Origin: Nocardioides sp.
GTDB lineage: Bacteria > Actinomycetota > Actinomycetes > Propionibacteriales > Nocardioidaceae
DNA length: 64,000 bases
Direction: 5' to 3'
Assembly: GCF_030150155.1 (NCBI RefSeq)
Contig: NZ_JASLGR010000044.1
Span: forward strand, 77,787-141,786
Shown: in pieces, positions 8,327 to 16,714 of the stretch
How the letters are laid out: the number at the start of each line of letters is the position of its first letter
How positions within the stretch are numbered: the first letter of the stretch is position 1
Translations under genes and position numbers: made by a program
The notes under the pieces: generated by a model
Databases searched by the model: none
Seen by the model: the letters and a program-made list of their open reading frames with translations, nothing else
What the model was told of the DNA's origin: nothing

Positions 8327-9066
8327 TGCGACGCCTTATTCGCATCGACTGCCCGCCTACTCTCAACGTCATCCTGCAGCGGAGACAAACCAAGGTTGAT
8401 AGTGGATCCGCAATAAAGGGAGAATGGAATTCCTTCCGCAAACTTCAAGCCTACCGCGACCTAAGGGCCGTCCTCGAGGAAGCGCTCGGATGGCGGCGGC
8501 GATGTGCCTATTGCAGCGACTCTCTCGGGGCGGATGTGGAGCACTTCTGGCCGAAGGAAAAGTTTCCGGGTCGAGCATTTAAGTTCGAGAACCTTTGCTT
8601 GATCTGCACACCTTGCAATCGAAAGAAGACCGACCGTTTCCCCGTGGACGCCGAAGGCCAGCCCGCGCTGATCGATCCTTTTTTTGACGACCCTTGGGAT
8701 AGTGTCTTTTTCTCCCATACGACTGGCTGGATCAGTGCTCGCGTGACCGGAATCGACCCGAACGGGAACCCCATCCACGCCCAAAAGGGGGTCGCAACAC
8801 TGGACGTTCTTGGCGATCTAATCAACGCTCAGCCAGTTGCGTCGTCTCGGCGCCGCTCTTGGGGAGCATTAGTTGAGCGATTCCATGAACTTGTTACCGG
8901 CAGCAGACAGGCCACAAGCCTCCAGGAAGCCTTCGGCGATATCGATGACTACGGACTTGCAGAATGGCTCATCTATCGCGAAGGAAAAGAAGCACCAGAG
9001 GTGTCCGCACTTCGCTCATCCTACCCGGCAAACTGGCTCGCGATTCGCGAGCTTCCTCGAACATAG
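8326..9066 (+). CDS. ptuB: Septu PtuB-like HNH endonuclease
   Basis: A 246-aa nuclease of the TIGR02646/PtuB type. It has two CxxC pairs (C60-C63 and C94-C97) that should bind zinc around the HNH core, the hallmark VEHFWPK at residues 71-77 with catalytic-type His73, and the following CNRKK. The ATG at 8326 shares one base with the ptuA stop (TGATG); a GTG three bases earlier is also possible. Tight overlap indicates translational coupling and equal or lower stoichiometry to PtuA. The nuclease probably degrades nucleic acid once PtuA senses infection, as known for Septu; the trigger is unknown. Confidence 0.87.
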   Translation: MRRLIRIDCPPTLNVILQRRQTKVDSGSAIKGEWNSFRKLQAYRDLRAVLEEALGWRRRCAYCSDSLGADVEHFWPKEKFPGRAFKFENLCLICTPCNRKKTDRFPVDAEGQPALIDPFFDDPWDSVFFSHTTGWISARVTGIDPNGNPIHAQKGVATLDVLGDLINAQPVASSRRRSWGALVERFHELVTGSRQATSLQEAFGDIDDYGLAEWLIYREGKEAPEVSALRSSYPANWLAIRELPRT

Positions 9067-9114
9067 TAGTCAAACTCCCATTCGAGAAGCTGGCTCTCTC
9101 GACCGCATCGAAAT

Positions 9115-9339
9115 TCACCAATACCGAACATACGACTCCGCTTCAAGAAGTCGATTTAGCCAATCGTCCGGGCCTTCCCGCGTCTCCAGTCCTGCCTCTA
9201 CCTCGTCGTAACACCTTTGCTGCTCAACCCACGCATCGAATGCCCCCTTAAGGGCCGCAGGTGACGAGAACCTGCCTCGCTTCGGTCGACCGACGGTCGG
9301 CGAGACTCTCGCAGTCAACGCCGGTGACTGACTCCACAT
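9115..9339 (-). CDS. Hypothetical small protein or decayed fragment
   Basis: A 74-codon frame opposite to ptuB. The C-terminal ~50 residues look protein-like (acidic, helical, with EVEAGLETREGPDDWL and a terminal YVRYW), while the N-terminal third does not. There is no strong ribosome-binding site at the ATG. It may be the surviving end of a gene from the mobile element. I do not recognise it. Confidence 0.3.
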   Translation of the reverse strand: MWSQSPALTARVSPTVGRPKRGRFSSPAALKGAFDAWVEQQRCYDEVEAGLETREGPDDWLNRLLEAESYVRYW

Positions 9340-9352
9340 CTTCGAGGACACA

Positions 9353-9679
9353 TTGATCCACGGCCGGTCGCTGGTCCCCGGGTGCCGGCCGACGAGTGTG
9401 AGAGCTGGATTTCGGCCACCTCGATCGACCTGCACGGCCGCGAGGCGCGTGCTCGCCAGTGCCGGTACGAAGTGGGCTGGAACGCACACGTTCCGGCGCA
9501 CGGTTGCGACCTGGATGGACGAGGCGGGCTACTCGCTTGCGAGTATCGCCAACCAGCCCGGCCACGCGGACACCGACGTCACGGCCAAATATCTCGGTCG
9601 CCAGGACATTGCCACGAACGCGGCCACAGTCATGGTTCTTCCGTCGATGACCAAGGAGCACCGGACAGCCATGAATTGA
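9353..9679 (+). pseudogene. Tyrosine recombinase (phage integrase) C-terminal remnant
   Basis: Only the C-terminal catalytic part of a tyrosine integrase can be recognised, from about 9430 to the stop at 9679. It keeps the HxxR motif in THTFRRTVAT, the later GHADTDVTAKYLGR with His and the putative nucleophile Tyr. A Pro replaces the usual Leu just before the conserved Gly-His. The N-terminal arm-binding and core domains are missing and the upstream DNA is frameshifted or lost. Its position directly beside the tRNA-fMet 3' end fits an integrase that used this tRNA as attachment site. Confidence 0.75.
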
Positions 9680-9731
9680 AGCGGCGCCTCACGCCTTCTC
9701 GGCAATGAATGGGAAACCGGGAGGAAAATAG

Positions 9732-9769
9732 ACAGGACCTGATCTGCGTTTCCGCACATCAGGTCCTGT
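9732..9769. terminator. Bidirectional hairpin after tRNA-fMet and integrase remnant
   Basis: A perfect 12-bp stem (ACAGGACCTGAT and its complement) encloses a second 4-bp stem TGCG/CGCA with a TTTC loop. T-rich flanks follow on both sides (ATTTTG on the plus strand, CTATTTTCC on the minus strand), so it can end the tRNA transcript as well as the rightward one. Confidence 0.75.
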
Positions 9770-9775
9770 ATTTTG

Positions 9776-9849
9776 TAGCGGGGACAGGATTTGAACCTGT
9801 GACCTCTGGGTTATGAGCCCAGCGAGCTACCGAGCTGCTCCACCCCGCG
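9776..9849 (-). tRNA. Initiator tRNA-fMet (CAT), copy 1
   Basis: A 74-nt tRNA with anticodon CAT. Initiator features are visible: C1 faces U72 and is therefore unpaired, and the anticodon stem ends in three G:C pairs (GGG-CTCATAA-CCC). The T-arm reads GGTTCAAATCC. CCA is not encoded. The 3' end serves as the presumed integration site of the Septu island. An identical copy lies at 19325-19398 on the same strand. Confidence 0.96.
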
Positions 9850-9864
9850 TCGGTGAAAGAAACA

Positions 9865-10674
9865 CTAGTCCCTCGCCTCGCCGACACCCAAATCCCGGGC
9901 CCGGTCCAGCAGCCAGGGGTCGTGGGCGTTGACCAGCATCAGGTCGGGCTCGCCTGCCTGCCACAGCTCGCTGAGCCGGGCATGGTTGGCCTGCACGGTC
10001 GCCCAGTCCGCGGCGATCACCCGTTCCATCAGGGTCAGGGCACGCGGTGCCGACCCGCCGCTGAGCTGGCGGTGGTCGTAGAACGCGTCGCCGACGTGCA
10101 GCACCCACCGGTCCCCCGCGTCGACGGCGACCGCGGCATGACCGCGGGTGTGGCCGGGCAGCGCGATCAGCATGATGCCGGGCGCGATCGCGGTCAGCTC
10201 GCTGACGCCGGCGAACCCGCGCCAGCGCTCGGCCGAGTCGAGGGTGTGCTCGACGATCCTCGGCTGGTGCGCCCGCACCGCGGGCAGGTAGCGGCTGCGC
10301 TCGATCATCCCGCGCGGATGCAGTGCCGCCTCGTTCTCCGCCCGGGTCAGGTGCACCTGCGCCCAGGGCAGGTCCGCCACGCCGCCGGCATGGTCGGCGT
10401 CGAAGTGGGTGAGCACCACATGGCGTACGTCGTGCGGGTCGAAGCCCAGCGCGCGGACCTGGTGGATCACCGCCTCGCCGGGGTCGTAGACCGGCCGGAT
10501 CAGATGCCGCGAGCTGCCCAGCCGCCCGCGGGGGTCGGCGGCGTCGGCGAGGCCGAAGCCCGCATCGACCAGCGCCAGCCCCTGCGGTGTCTCGATCAGG
10601 AGGACGTGGCAGACCAGGCCGCCGACGATGCCCGGCGGTCGCATGGTGCCGCAGTTGAGGTGGTGCACGCGCAT
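9865..10674 (-). CDS. MBL-fold metallo-hydrolase
   Basis: A 269-aa metallo-beta-lactamase-fold protein starting MRVHHLNCGTM. The metal motif is the variant THFDADHAGG (His-x-Asp-x-Asp-His in place of HxHxDH), followed by LPGHTRGH and VGDAFYD, so a dinuclear metal site is likely though altered. The overall pattern resembles lactonase-like members. It lies downstream of the amidohydrolase on the same strand, 93 bases away, and may hydrolyse a ring or ester product in the same pathway. The substrate is unknown. Confidence 0.88.
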   Translation of the reverse strand: MRVHHLNCGTMRPPGIVGGLVCHVLLIETPQGLALVDAGFGLADAADPRGRLGSSRHLIRPVYDPGEAVIHQVRALGFDPHDVRHVVLTHFDADHAGGVADLPWAQVHLTRAENEAALHPRGMIERSRYLPAVRAHQPRIVEHTLDSAERWRGFAGVSELTAIAPGIMLIALPGHTRGHAAVAVDAGDRWVLHVGDAFYDHRQLSGGSAPRALTLMERVIAADWATVQANHARLSELWQAGEPDLMLVNAHDPWLLDRARDLGVGEARD

Positions 10675-10766
10675 GGTGACGCTCCGTGAGGTCGGCCTGA
10701 GAGCCCCGAGAGCCCCGAGAGCACTGGGTGCTGGACGAACAGGGCCGACCCTAGCCTCAGCGGCGC

Positions 10767-12224
10767 TCAGTGCCCCTCGAACATGCCCGCGTAGGCGCCG
10801 CCGAAGTTCTTCGTCGCCATCCGCTCGGCCTGGCCGAACCAGCCGTAGATCGCCGCGTCGTCGAGGTTCGGCAGCACCGAGGCGGCCTTCTCGATCCGGT
10901 CCAGGGCGTTCTCCGCGGACCGGCGTACGGCGGCGACGTCGACCCCCACCAGGCGACCGTCGCGCTTGCGCAGGACACCGTTGACCAGCACGGTGCTGAC
11001 GTCGGCGGCGGTCGACTGGAGCACGATGGAGCCGATCGGGTTGCTGGAGCGGACCAGGTCCATCCGCGGCTTGACCACGATCACGTCGGCGTACTTGCCG
11101 GGAGTCAGCGACCCGATCCGGTCCCCCATCCCGAGGGCGTCGGCACTGTTGCGCGTGCCCCAGGTGAGCGCGTCGCGCACGCCGAGGTCGACGGCGACCG
11201 GCATCGTCCCGGCGGCGTGGACGGCGTCGTGGTCGGTGCACCGGGTGAGCTGGAGGCCGAGCCGCATCTGGGAGAACAGGTCACCGGAGCCGACGCCGAC
11301 GATGTCGGTGCTCAGGCCCGGCGCCAGACCGGCGTCGAGGGCGGCCCGGAACGGCGGGTGCCCCATCCCCATCTGCATCTCGGTCTCCGGGGCGATGGTG
11401 ACCTTGCCGCCGGTGTCGGCGATCAGCTGCCACTCGGCCCGGGTGAGCGCCGGGCAGTGGATGTGCAGGTGCCCCTCGAGCAGCAGCTCGCGGTCGTGCA
11501 GCTCGCGCAGCCCACGCAGCAGCACCGAGCTGGTCGCGGCGCCGGTGTGGGAGGCGTAGGTCAGGCCGAGCTCGCGCGCCAGCCGGATCTCGGCGGCGGT
11601 GTCCTCGAACGGGACGATGCCGAAGTCCCCCAGCAGCATCCCCATCCGGGACAGGTCGTCGTCGGCGGCGAACAGCTCGCTGCGCAGCCGACGGGCGTCG
11701 TCGAGGCGCTGCCCGTGGGTGGTGAAGTGCGCCGGCTCGTAGTCGAAGTGCTGCATCCCGTAGGCGTAGACCGAGCGGATCCCGCTGGCCCGCAGCGCCG
11801 CGACGTCGGCGTCGGCGTGGGCCGGCGTGTTCACGCAGTCGTGGCAGTCCAGGATCGTGGTGACACCGGCGTCGAGCGCCTCCCAAGCACCGACGGTGGT
11901 GGAGATGGCGGCGTCCTCGGCCTCCATGATCGAGCCGCGGCCGTAGAACGTCCGCGCCAGGAACTGCAGCAGCGACTGGTCGGCGCAGAAGCCCCGCATC
12001 AGTGCCATCCAGGTGTGCCGGTGGCTGTCGACCATGCCGGGCAGGATCCATCCGCCCCGGGCGTCGATCACCTCCGCGTCGACCCCGTCGAACGCGTCCC
12101 CGGTGCGGCCGACCTCGAGGATCCGGCCGTTCTCGATCAGCAGCGCGCCGTCGGCGATGTCGCCCAGCGTGTCGTCCTGGGTGATGACGGGGCCGCCGGT
12201 GACGACGGTTCTGTGCTGCGACAT
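10767..12224 (-). CDS. Amidohydrolase / chlorohydrolase-type deaminase family protein
   Basis: A 485-aa metal-dependent hydrolase of the ATZ/TRZ or S-adenosylhomocysteine deaminase-like branch. The metal ligands DSHRHTW (about residue 70), HIHCP and STDIVG are present, with the C-terminal TWGTRNSADALGMGDRIGSL strap typical of the family. Family members deaminate or dechlorinate N-heterocycles. The ATG at 12224 is preceded by GAGGAG; upstream in-frame codons would add an unconserved leader. It is divergent from the TetR gene and shares its control region. Confidence 0.9.
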   Translation of the reverse strand: MSQHRTVVTGGPVITQDDTLGDIADGALLIENGRILEVGRTGDAFDGVDAEVIDARGGWILPGMVDSHRHTWMALMRGFCADQSLLQFLARTFYGRGSIMEAEDAAISTTVGAWEALDAGVTTILDCHDCVNTPAHADADVAALRASGIRSVYAYGMQHFDYEPAHFTTHGQRLDDARRLRSELFAADDDLSRMGMLLGDFGIVPFEDTAAEIRLARELGLTYASHTGAATSSVLLRGLRELHDRELLLEGHLHIHCPALTRAEWQLIADTGGKVTIAPETEMQMGMGHPPFRAALDAGLAPGLSTDIVGVGSGDLFSQMRLGLQLTRCTDHDAVHAAGTMPVAVDLGVRDALTWGTRNSADALGMGDRIGSLTPGKYADVIVVKPRMDLVRSSNPIGSIVLQSTAADVSTVLVNGVLRKRDGRLVGVDVAAVRRSAENALDRIEKAASVLPNLDDAAIYGWFGQAERMATKNFGGAYAGMFEGH

Positions 12225-12306
12225 GGCGACTGCTCCTCGGGACCGATGGTGTGCGACCAGGGTGCCGGGCGTGACCCCCCTCACACCAATGCCTCTTTCG
12301 CTCCCG

Positions 12307-12325
12307 CTATGCGCTCACGACATGG
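12307..12325. promoter_or_regulatory. CTATG-N9-CATGG dyad (possible operator)
   Basis: Half-sites CTATG (12307-12311) and CATGG (12321-12325) are separated by nine bases. A closely similar element, with the same surrounding bases, is at 16715-16733 upstream of the FAD monooxygenase. It lies about 85 bases upstream of the amidohydrolase start. A shared regulator is possible. Confidence 0.35.
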
Positions 12326-12357
12326 CACCCGCCGGTCCGTGACGCCGACCGGAGGCA

Positions 12358-12382
12358 TAAAGTGAAGTGACATTTCACTTTA
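12358..12382. promoter_or_regulatory. Perfect 9-bp inverted repeat operator for TetR
   Basis: TAAAGTGAA (12358-12366) and its exact complement TTCACTTTA (12374-12382) are separated by seven bases. The right arm ends against the AAGGAGA ribosome-binding site of the TetR gene. A perfect dyad at this place is the normal autoregulatory site of a TetR repressor and could also control the divergent amidohydrolase. Confidence 0.75.
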
Positions 12383-12391
12383 AGGAGACCC

Positions 12392-12979
12392 GTGCCCACC
12401 CCCGCCCCGGCGCTCAAGCCCGTCAGCGACCGCCCCCGCAGCCAGAACGCCCACACCCAGGTCCTGATCGCGACCAGTGAGCTGCTCGACACGATCGAGT
12501 TCGACAAGATCACCGTCGAACGCATCGCCGCCCGCTCCGGCGTCTCGACCGCCACGATCTACAAGCACTGGCCGAGCAAGCTCGCCATCGTCGCCGAGGC
12601 CTTCGGCCGTACGACGGCCAGCAACGTCCCGATCGAGGTGAGCGCCGATCCCCGGCACGATCTGGTCACCTTCGCCGTGGCCTCGATGACCTACCACGGG
12701 CTCCCCTCGAGCCGGGTCTTCGTCCAGCTGATCGCGGCGTGCGCAGTGGAGCCGAGCGGCGCCGCCTACCTGGCGGAGTACTACCTCGGGCCGCGGCGCG
12801 ACTCGATCCGGCCGCTGTGGAACGCCGCCGTCGAGGCCGGCGCGGTCCGTGACGACCTCGACTTCGACCTGGCGATGGACGTCCTCTTCGGCGCCTCGGT
12901 CTTCCGCCTGATGCGCGGCTGCGACGACACCCTCACCCGGGCCGCCGTCGAGGCCTCGCTGGCCGGGCTGCTCCGGTGA
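12392..12979 (+). CDS. TetR-family transcriptional regulator
   Basis: A 195-aa regulator beginning at GTG 12392, eight bases after AAGGAGA. The N-terminal helix-turn-helix is clear: ITVERIAARSGVSTATIYKHWPSK at about residues 44-67. The C-terminal helical ligand domain has no recognisable ligand signature. Its stop overlaps the GTG start of an MFS transporter (GTGA), so repressor and pump form one operon, the usual arrangement for a drug or metabolite sensor. The perfect inverted repeat immediately upstream is its likely operator. Confidence 0.92.
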   Translation: MPTPAPALKPVSDRPRSQNAHTQVLIATSELLDTIEFDKITVERIAARSGVSTATIYKHWPSKLAIVAEAFGRTTASNVPIEVSADPRHDLVTFAVASMTYHGLPSSRVFVQLIAACAVEPSGAAYLAEYYLGPRRDSIRPLWNAAVEAGAVRDDLDFDLAMDVLFGASVFRLMRGCDDTLTRAAVEASLAGLLR

Positions 12980-14214
12980 GCGCCCTCGACCTGACCGGAC
13001 CCGACACACGCGCCTCCCGGTCCCGGATCCGCCGTCCCCGCACCGCGGTCGCGGTCAGCACCGGCGCCCTGGCGCTGGTGGCGGCCCAGTCGGCGGCCCC
13101 GACCCCGCTCTACCCGCTCTACGCCTCGCGCTGGCACCTCTCCGCGCTGGCCACCAGCGAGATCTTCTCCGCCTACGTACTGGGCCTGGCGGTGACCCTG
13201 CTGCTGGCCGGCTCGCTGTCCGACCACGTCGGACGCCGACCGGTGGTGATCACCGCCCTGCTGTGCGCGGCCGCCGGCATGGTCGCGCTGATGAGCGCCG
13301 ACCGCCTGTCCGGCATCCTGCTCGGCCGGGTGCTCCAGGGGATCGCCTCGGGGCTCGGCTTCGGCACCCTGGGTGCCGCGATGCTCGACCACGCCCCGCA
13401 GCGTCGGCACGCCACCGTGGCGGTGATCAACGGCACCGTGCCGCCGGTCGCGCTCGGCCTGGGCGCCGTGCTCAGCGGCGTCCTGGTCGAGTTCGGGCCG
13501 TTCCACTACCAGCTGACCTACGCGATCGTGCTCGGGCTGACCCTGGTCGCGCTGGCCGTCGTCGTGCTGGTCGACGACCCGAGCCCGCACCACCCCGGCG
13601 CCTGGCGCTCGCTGATCCCGCGCCTGGCCTGCCCGCCGAGCGTGCGCACCACGTTCCTGGTCGCGGCCGGGTACCTGTGCGCGAGCTGGGCCCTGATCGG
13701 GCTCTACCTCGGCATCGGCCCGACCATCACCCGCGAGCTCTTCTCGGTCACCTCCCCCACCGTCAGCGGCCTGGCCGTCCTGCTGATGAGCGGCACCGGC
13801 GCCGTGGTCGGGATCGCCCTGGGCCGCGGCGGGGCGCGCCACATGATGCAGGTCGGCGGCGCGACGATGCTGGCCGGTGTCGCCCTGATGGCCCTGGCCG
13901 TCAGCCTGGAGAACATCGAGCTCTTCCTGCTCGCCACCGTGGTCGGCGGGGCCGGCTACGGCGGCTCCTTCCAGGGCGGCCTGCGGGCCGTGATGACGGC
14001 GACACCGCCCGCCCAGCGCGGGGCCACGATCTCGCTGCTCTACCTGGTCAGCTACGTCGCCTTCGGCACCCCGACCCTGGTCGCCGGACTGCTGATCCCG
14101 CACCTGGGCCTGGAGACGGTCGTCCTCGGCTACGGCGTGGTGGTGGTCGCCCTCACCCTGGGTGCGTGGGTCCTGCTCAGCCGTACGCCGGCCACGCAGC
14201 GCCCCGCCGCCTGA
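12976..14214 (+). CDS. MFS transporter (drug/metabolite efflux type)
   Basis: A 412-aa major facilitator with about twelve transmembrane helices. The loop 2-3 motif appears as GSLSDHVGRRPV near residue 80-90, and the N-terminal APTPLYPLYA is characteristic of a proton-driven actinobacterial efflux subfamily. The GTG start overlaps the TetR stop, so it is co-regulated and likely exports the TetR inducer. It meets the next MFS gene tail to tail with only six bases between stops. Confidence 0.9.
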   Translation: MSALDLTGPDTRASRSRIRRPRTAVAVSTGALALVAAQSAAPTPLYPLYASRWHLSALATSEIFSAYVLGLAVTLLLAGSLSDHVGRRPVVITALLCAAAGMVALMSADRLSGILLGRVLQGIASGLGFGTLGAAMLDHAPQRRHATVAVINGTVPPVALGLGAVLSGVLVEFGPFHYQLTYAIVLGLTLVALAVVVLVDDPSPHHPGAWRSLIPRLACPPSVRTTFLVAAGYLCASWALIGLYLGIGPTITRELFSVTSPTVSGLAVLLMSGTGAVVGIALGRGGARHMMQVGGATMLAGVALMALAVSLENIELFLLATVVGGAGYGGSFQGGLRAVMTATPPAQRGATISLLYLVSYVAFGTPTLVAGLLIPHLGLETVVLGYGVVVVALTLGAWVLLSRTPATQRPAA

Positions 14215-14220
14215 GCCGCC

Positions 14221-15726
14221 TCACGCCTGCGGGCTGGCCGACGGGATCATCCGCCAGGCCAGCACCGCGGCGACCGCGAGGATGACGGCGGCGACCACCG
14301 CCGTGGACTGCATCGCGGTGGTGAAGGCGTCCTGAGCGGCGAGGATGACCTTCGGGCTCTCGGCGCGATGCAGTGCTGAGGCGAGGGACTCGTGCGCGGC
14401 CTGGAGGTCGGAGACCGGCACCCCGACCGGGAGGTCGAGGGAGTTGCGGTAGAACGCCAGGTTCCACGAGCCGAGCAGGGCGATCCCGAGCGCCCCACCG
14501 AGCTCGAAGCCCGTCTCGGAGACGGCCGAGGCGGCCCCGGCACGCTCGGTGGGGACCGAGCCGACGATCGCGTCGGTGGACAGTGTCATCGCGATCCCGA
14601 CCCCGAGGCCGACGATCACCAGGCCGAGGCCGAGGCCCCAGTAGCCCTCGCCCCGGGCGCTGGCCGCCATCACCACCAGGCCGATCGCCCCCAGCCCCAG
14701 ACCGAGCCCGATCGAGCGACCGACCCCGACCCGGGTGATCAGGAACCCGATCAGGGCGACCACCACCATCGAGGACAGCGTGCCGGGCAGCTCGGCCAGA
14801 CCGGCCTTGAGGGTGGAGTACTCCCGGACCATCTGGAGGTACTGGGAGAAGAAGAACAGCAGCCCGAAGAAGCCGAAGATCGACAGCACGTTGGCGAAGA
14901 ACGCCCCACTGAACGCCGGGATCCGGAACAGGGTGACGTCGATCAGCGGCACCGCCAAGCGCAGCTGGCGCCGGATCAGGAACCATCCCGCCACCAGGCC
15001 GATCACCAGCGCCGCGATCCCGAGACCGTCGACGCCCTCGGAGACGACGTGCTTGATCGCGAAGACCAGCGGCACGATGGTGAGGATGGAGAGCAGGGCC
15101 GACAGCAGGTCGACCGGCGCTCCGGTCTCCCCCTTCGACTCGGGCAGGATCAGCCAGCCGCCGACGAAGGCGAGCGCCATCACCGGGAGGTTGATCAGGA
15201 AGACCGAGCCCCACCAGAAGTGCTCCAGCAGCGCTCCCCCGACCAGTGGTCCGAGGGCGGCGCCCGCGGTGGCGCCGACCGACCACCAGGCGATCGCGGT
15301 GGTCCGCTGCCGGGAGTCGGTGAACATCGCCCTGATGATCGACAGCGTCGAGGGCATCAGCGTCGACCCGGCCACGCCGAGCAGGGCCCGCGCCGCGATC
15401 AGGGTGTCGGCGTTGGGCGCGAAGGCGGCCGCGAGTGAGGCGGCACCGAAGGCCGCCGTACCGATCAGGAGGAGGCGCTTGCGGCCGATCCGGTCGGCGA
15501 TGTTGCCCATCGTGATGAGCAGGCCCGCGAGCACGAACCCGTAGATGTCGCCGATCCACAGGATCTGGTCGGCCGACGGATCCAGGTCGGCGGTCAGGGA
15601 CGGCACCGCCAGGCTCAGCACGGTCCCGTCGATGGCGAGCAGCATCACGACCAGGACGAGGACCCCGAGCCCGAGCCACTCGCGCCGACCAGCCGTCCCG
15701 CCCACCACCGTCGTCACATCCGACAC
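14221..15726 (-). CDS. MFS transporter, DHA2 (14-TM) family
   Basis: A 501-aa protein with about fourteen hydrophobic helices and the DHA2 markers LAIDGTVLSLAVPSL near residue 40 and GNIADRIGRKRLL near 90. These proton antiporters export antibiotics, dyes or metabolites. GTG 15726 is chosen because the conserved N-terminus begins shortly after; an upstream extension of the frame is not family-like. There is no clear Shine-Dalgarno, so the mRNA may be leaderless. It is transcribed toward the TetR-controlled pump. Confidence 0.88.
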   Translation of the reverse strand: MSDVTTVVGGTAGRREWLGLGVLVLVVMLLAIDGTVLSLAVPSLTADLDPSADQILWIGDIYGFVLAGLLITMGNIADRIGRKRLLLIGTAAFGAASLAAAFAPNADTLIAARALLGVAGSTLMPSTLSIIRAMFTDSRQRTTAIAWWSVGATAGAALGPLVGGALLEHFWWGSVFLINLPVMALAFVGGWLILPESKGETGAPVDLLSALLSILTIVPLVFAIKHVVSEGVDGLGIAALVIGLVAGWFLIRRQLRLAVPLIDVTLFRIPAFSGAFFANVLSIFGFFGLLFFFSQYLQMVREYSTLKAGLAELPGTLSSMVVVALIGFLITRVGVGRSIGLGLGLGAIGLVVMAASARGEGYWGLGLGLVIVGLGVGIAMTLSTDAIVGSVPTERAGAASAVSETGFELGGALGIALLGSWNLAFYRNSLDLPVGVPVSDLQAAHESLASALHRAESPKVILAAQDAFTTAMQSTAVVAAVILAVAAVLAWRMIPSASPQA

Positions 15727-15837
15727 CGTAAACGACGGCCGCAACCGGAGGGCAGGTCCGGGTTCTGACCCGCAGAACTCCCCGGCCGCCCGGCGGACCC
15801 GCCAGTAGCGTGGCAACGCCTGAAGGAGGACAGATTC

Positions 15838-16629
15838 GTGAGCAACAAGCACTCAACCGTGGTGAACCCGATCGACGGGACCTCGATCGCAGCCACCCGG
15901 ATCGGCGAGGGCCGCCCCGTCGTGATCGTGCACGGCAGCATCGCCGACGGCAGCCAGTGGGACCTGGTCGCCCAGGAGCTGGCCGCCGATGCCGAGTCCT
16001 GGCTGGTCGACCGCCGGGGTCGGGGTCTGAGCGGTGACGCCACTGAGCACTCGCTGGCCCTGGAGGCCGCCGACGTCGCCGCGATGCTGGCCGAGGCCGG
16101 CCCCGACGCCGTCCTGGTCGCGCACTCGTACGGCGCGATCGTGGCCCTGGAGGCCCTGCGCTCCGGTGCCACCGCCGCGGCGGCGGTGATCTACGAGCCG
16201 CCGCTGCCCGTCGTGGGTCCGGTCGCCGGTGCGGCGCTGGAGCCGTTCGCCGCCCTGGTCGCCGAGGGCAACCTCGACGACGCCCTGGCGCTCGCCCTCA
16301 CCGAGGTGGTGCACGTCCCGGCCGAGGTGGTCGCCGGCATGCGCCAGTCCCCGGCCTGGGCGCCGATGGCCGCCCTGGCCCCGACCTGGGTGCGCGAGCT
16401 GCGGGCGATCGACGCCCTGGAGCCCTCGGCGCAGGCCTACGCCACGATCACCACGCCGCTGCACTTCCTGCTCGGCGAGGTCACCGCACCGCACCACGTC
16501 GCCGCGACCGACGCCCTGCGCGAGCTGTTGCCGACCAGCACCCTGACCGTGCTGCCCGGCCAGGAGCACTTCGCTCACATGGCCGTCCCGGACCAGGTCG
16601 CCGCCGTGATCAGGACCGCCCTGGCCTGA
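15838..16629 (+). CDS. Alpha/beta hydrolase
   Basis: A 263-aa alpha/beta-fold hydrolase. The oxyanion region IVHGSIADG is at about residues 30-38, the nucleophile elbow is AHSYGA with Ser at about 99, and the C-terminal catalytic His is in GQEHFAHMA. The first elbow residue is Ala rather than Gly, which occurs in this family. GTG 15838 follows AAGGAGGACAG. It probably hydrolyses an ester or lactone; the substrate is unknown. A strong hairpin terminator follows. Confidence 0.88.
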   Translation: MSNKHSTVVNPIDGTSIAATRIGEGRPVVIVHGSIADGSQWDLVAQELAADAESWLVDRRGRGLSGDATEHSLALEAADVAAMLAEAGPDAVLVAHSYGAIVALEALRSGATAAAAVIYEPPLPVVGPVAGAALEPFAALVAEGNLDDALALALTEVVHVPAEVVAGMRQSPAWAPMAALAPTWVRELRAIDALEPSAQAYATITTPLHFLLGEVTAPHHVAATDALRELLPTSTLTVLPGQEHFAHMAVPDQVAAVIRTALA

Positions 16630-16647
16630 GCCCTCACTGCCCCTACG

Positions 16648-16683
16648 GAAGCCGCGACCTGGAGATCCAGGCCGCGGCTTCTG
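16648..16683. terminator. Hairpin terminator, copy A of a 36-bp repeat
   Basis: GAAGCCGCG pairs with CGCGGCTTC, and inside it ACCTGG pairs with CCAGG around a GAGAT-type loop. All 36 bases are identical, in the same orientation, to 19283-19318. It follows the alpha/beta hydrolase gene by 18 bases. The T-tract is weak (CTGTCGTCT). Confidence 0.65.
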
Positions 16684-16714
16684 TCGTCTCCGGGACAGGG
16701 TCGGCACCACCTCG

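Larger units (their letters stand above)
6626..9796. mobile_element. Integrated defence island at tRNA-fMet
   Basis: About 3.2 kb lie between the imperfect tRNA 3'-end copy and the intact tRNA-fMet gene. Codons here use many more A/T-ending codons than the flanking genes. The island holds a Septu-type gene pair and, next to the tRNA, a tyrosine-integrase fragment. The 265 bases from 6646 to 6910 contain no convincing gene; they precede the ATPase start and should carry its promoter, but I see no clear -35/-10 pair. The element looks immobile because the integrase is broken. Confidence 0.65.

Noticed and set aside
6911..9066. Retron with PtuAB effector
   Set aside because: No reverse transcriptase or msr/msd-like region is seen in the island, which is short and fully viewed.
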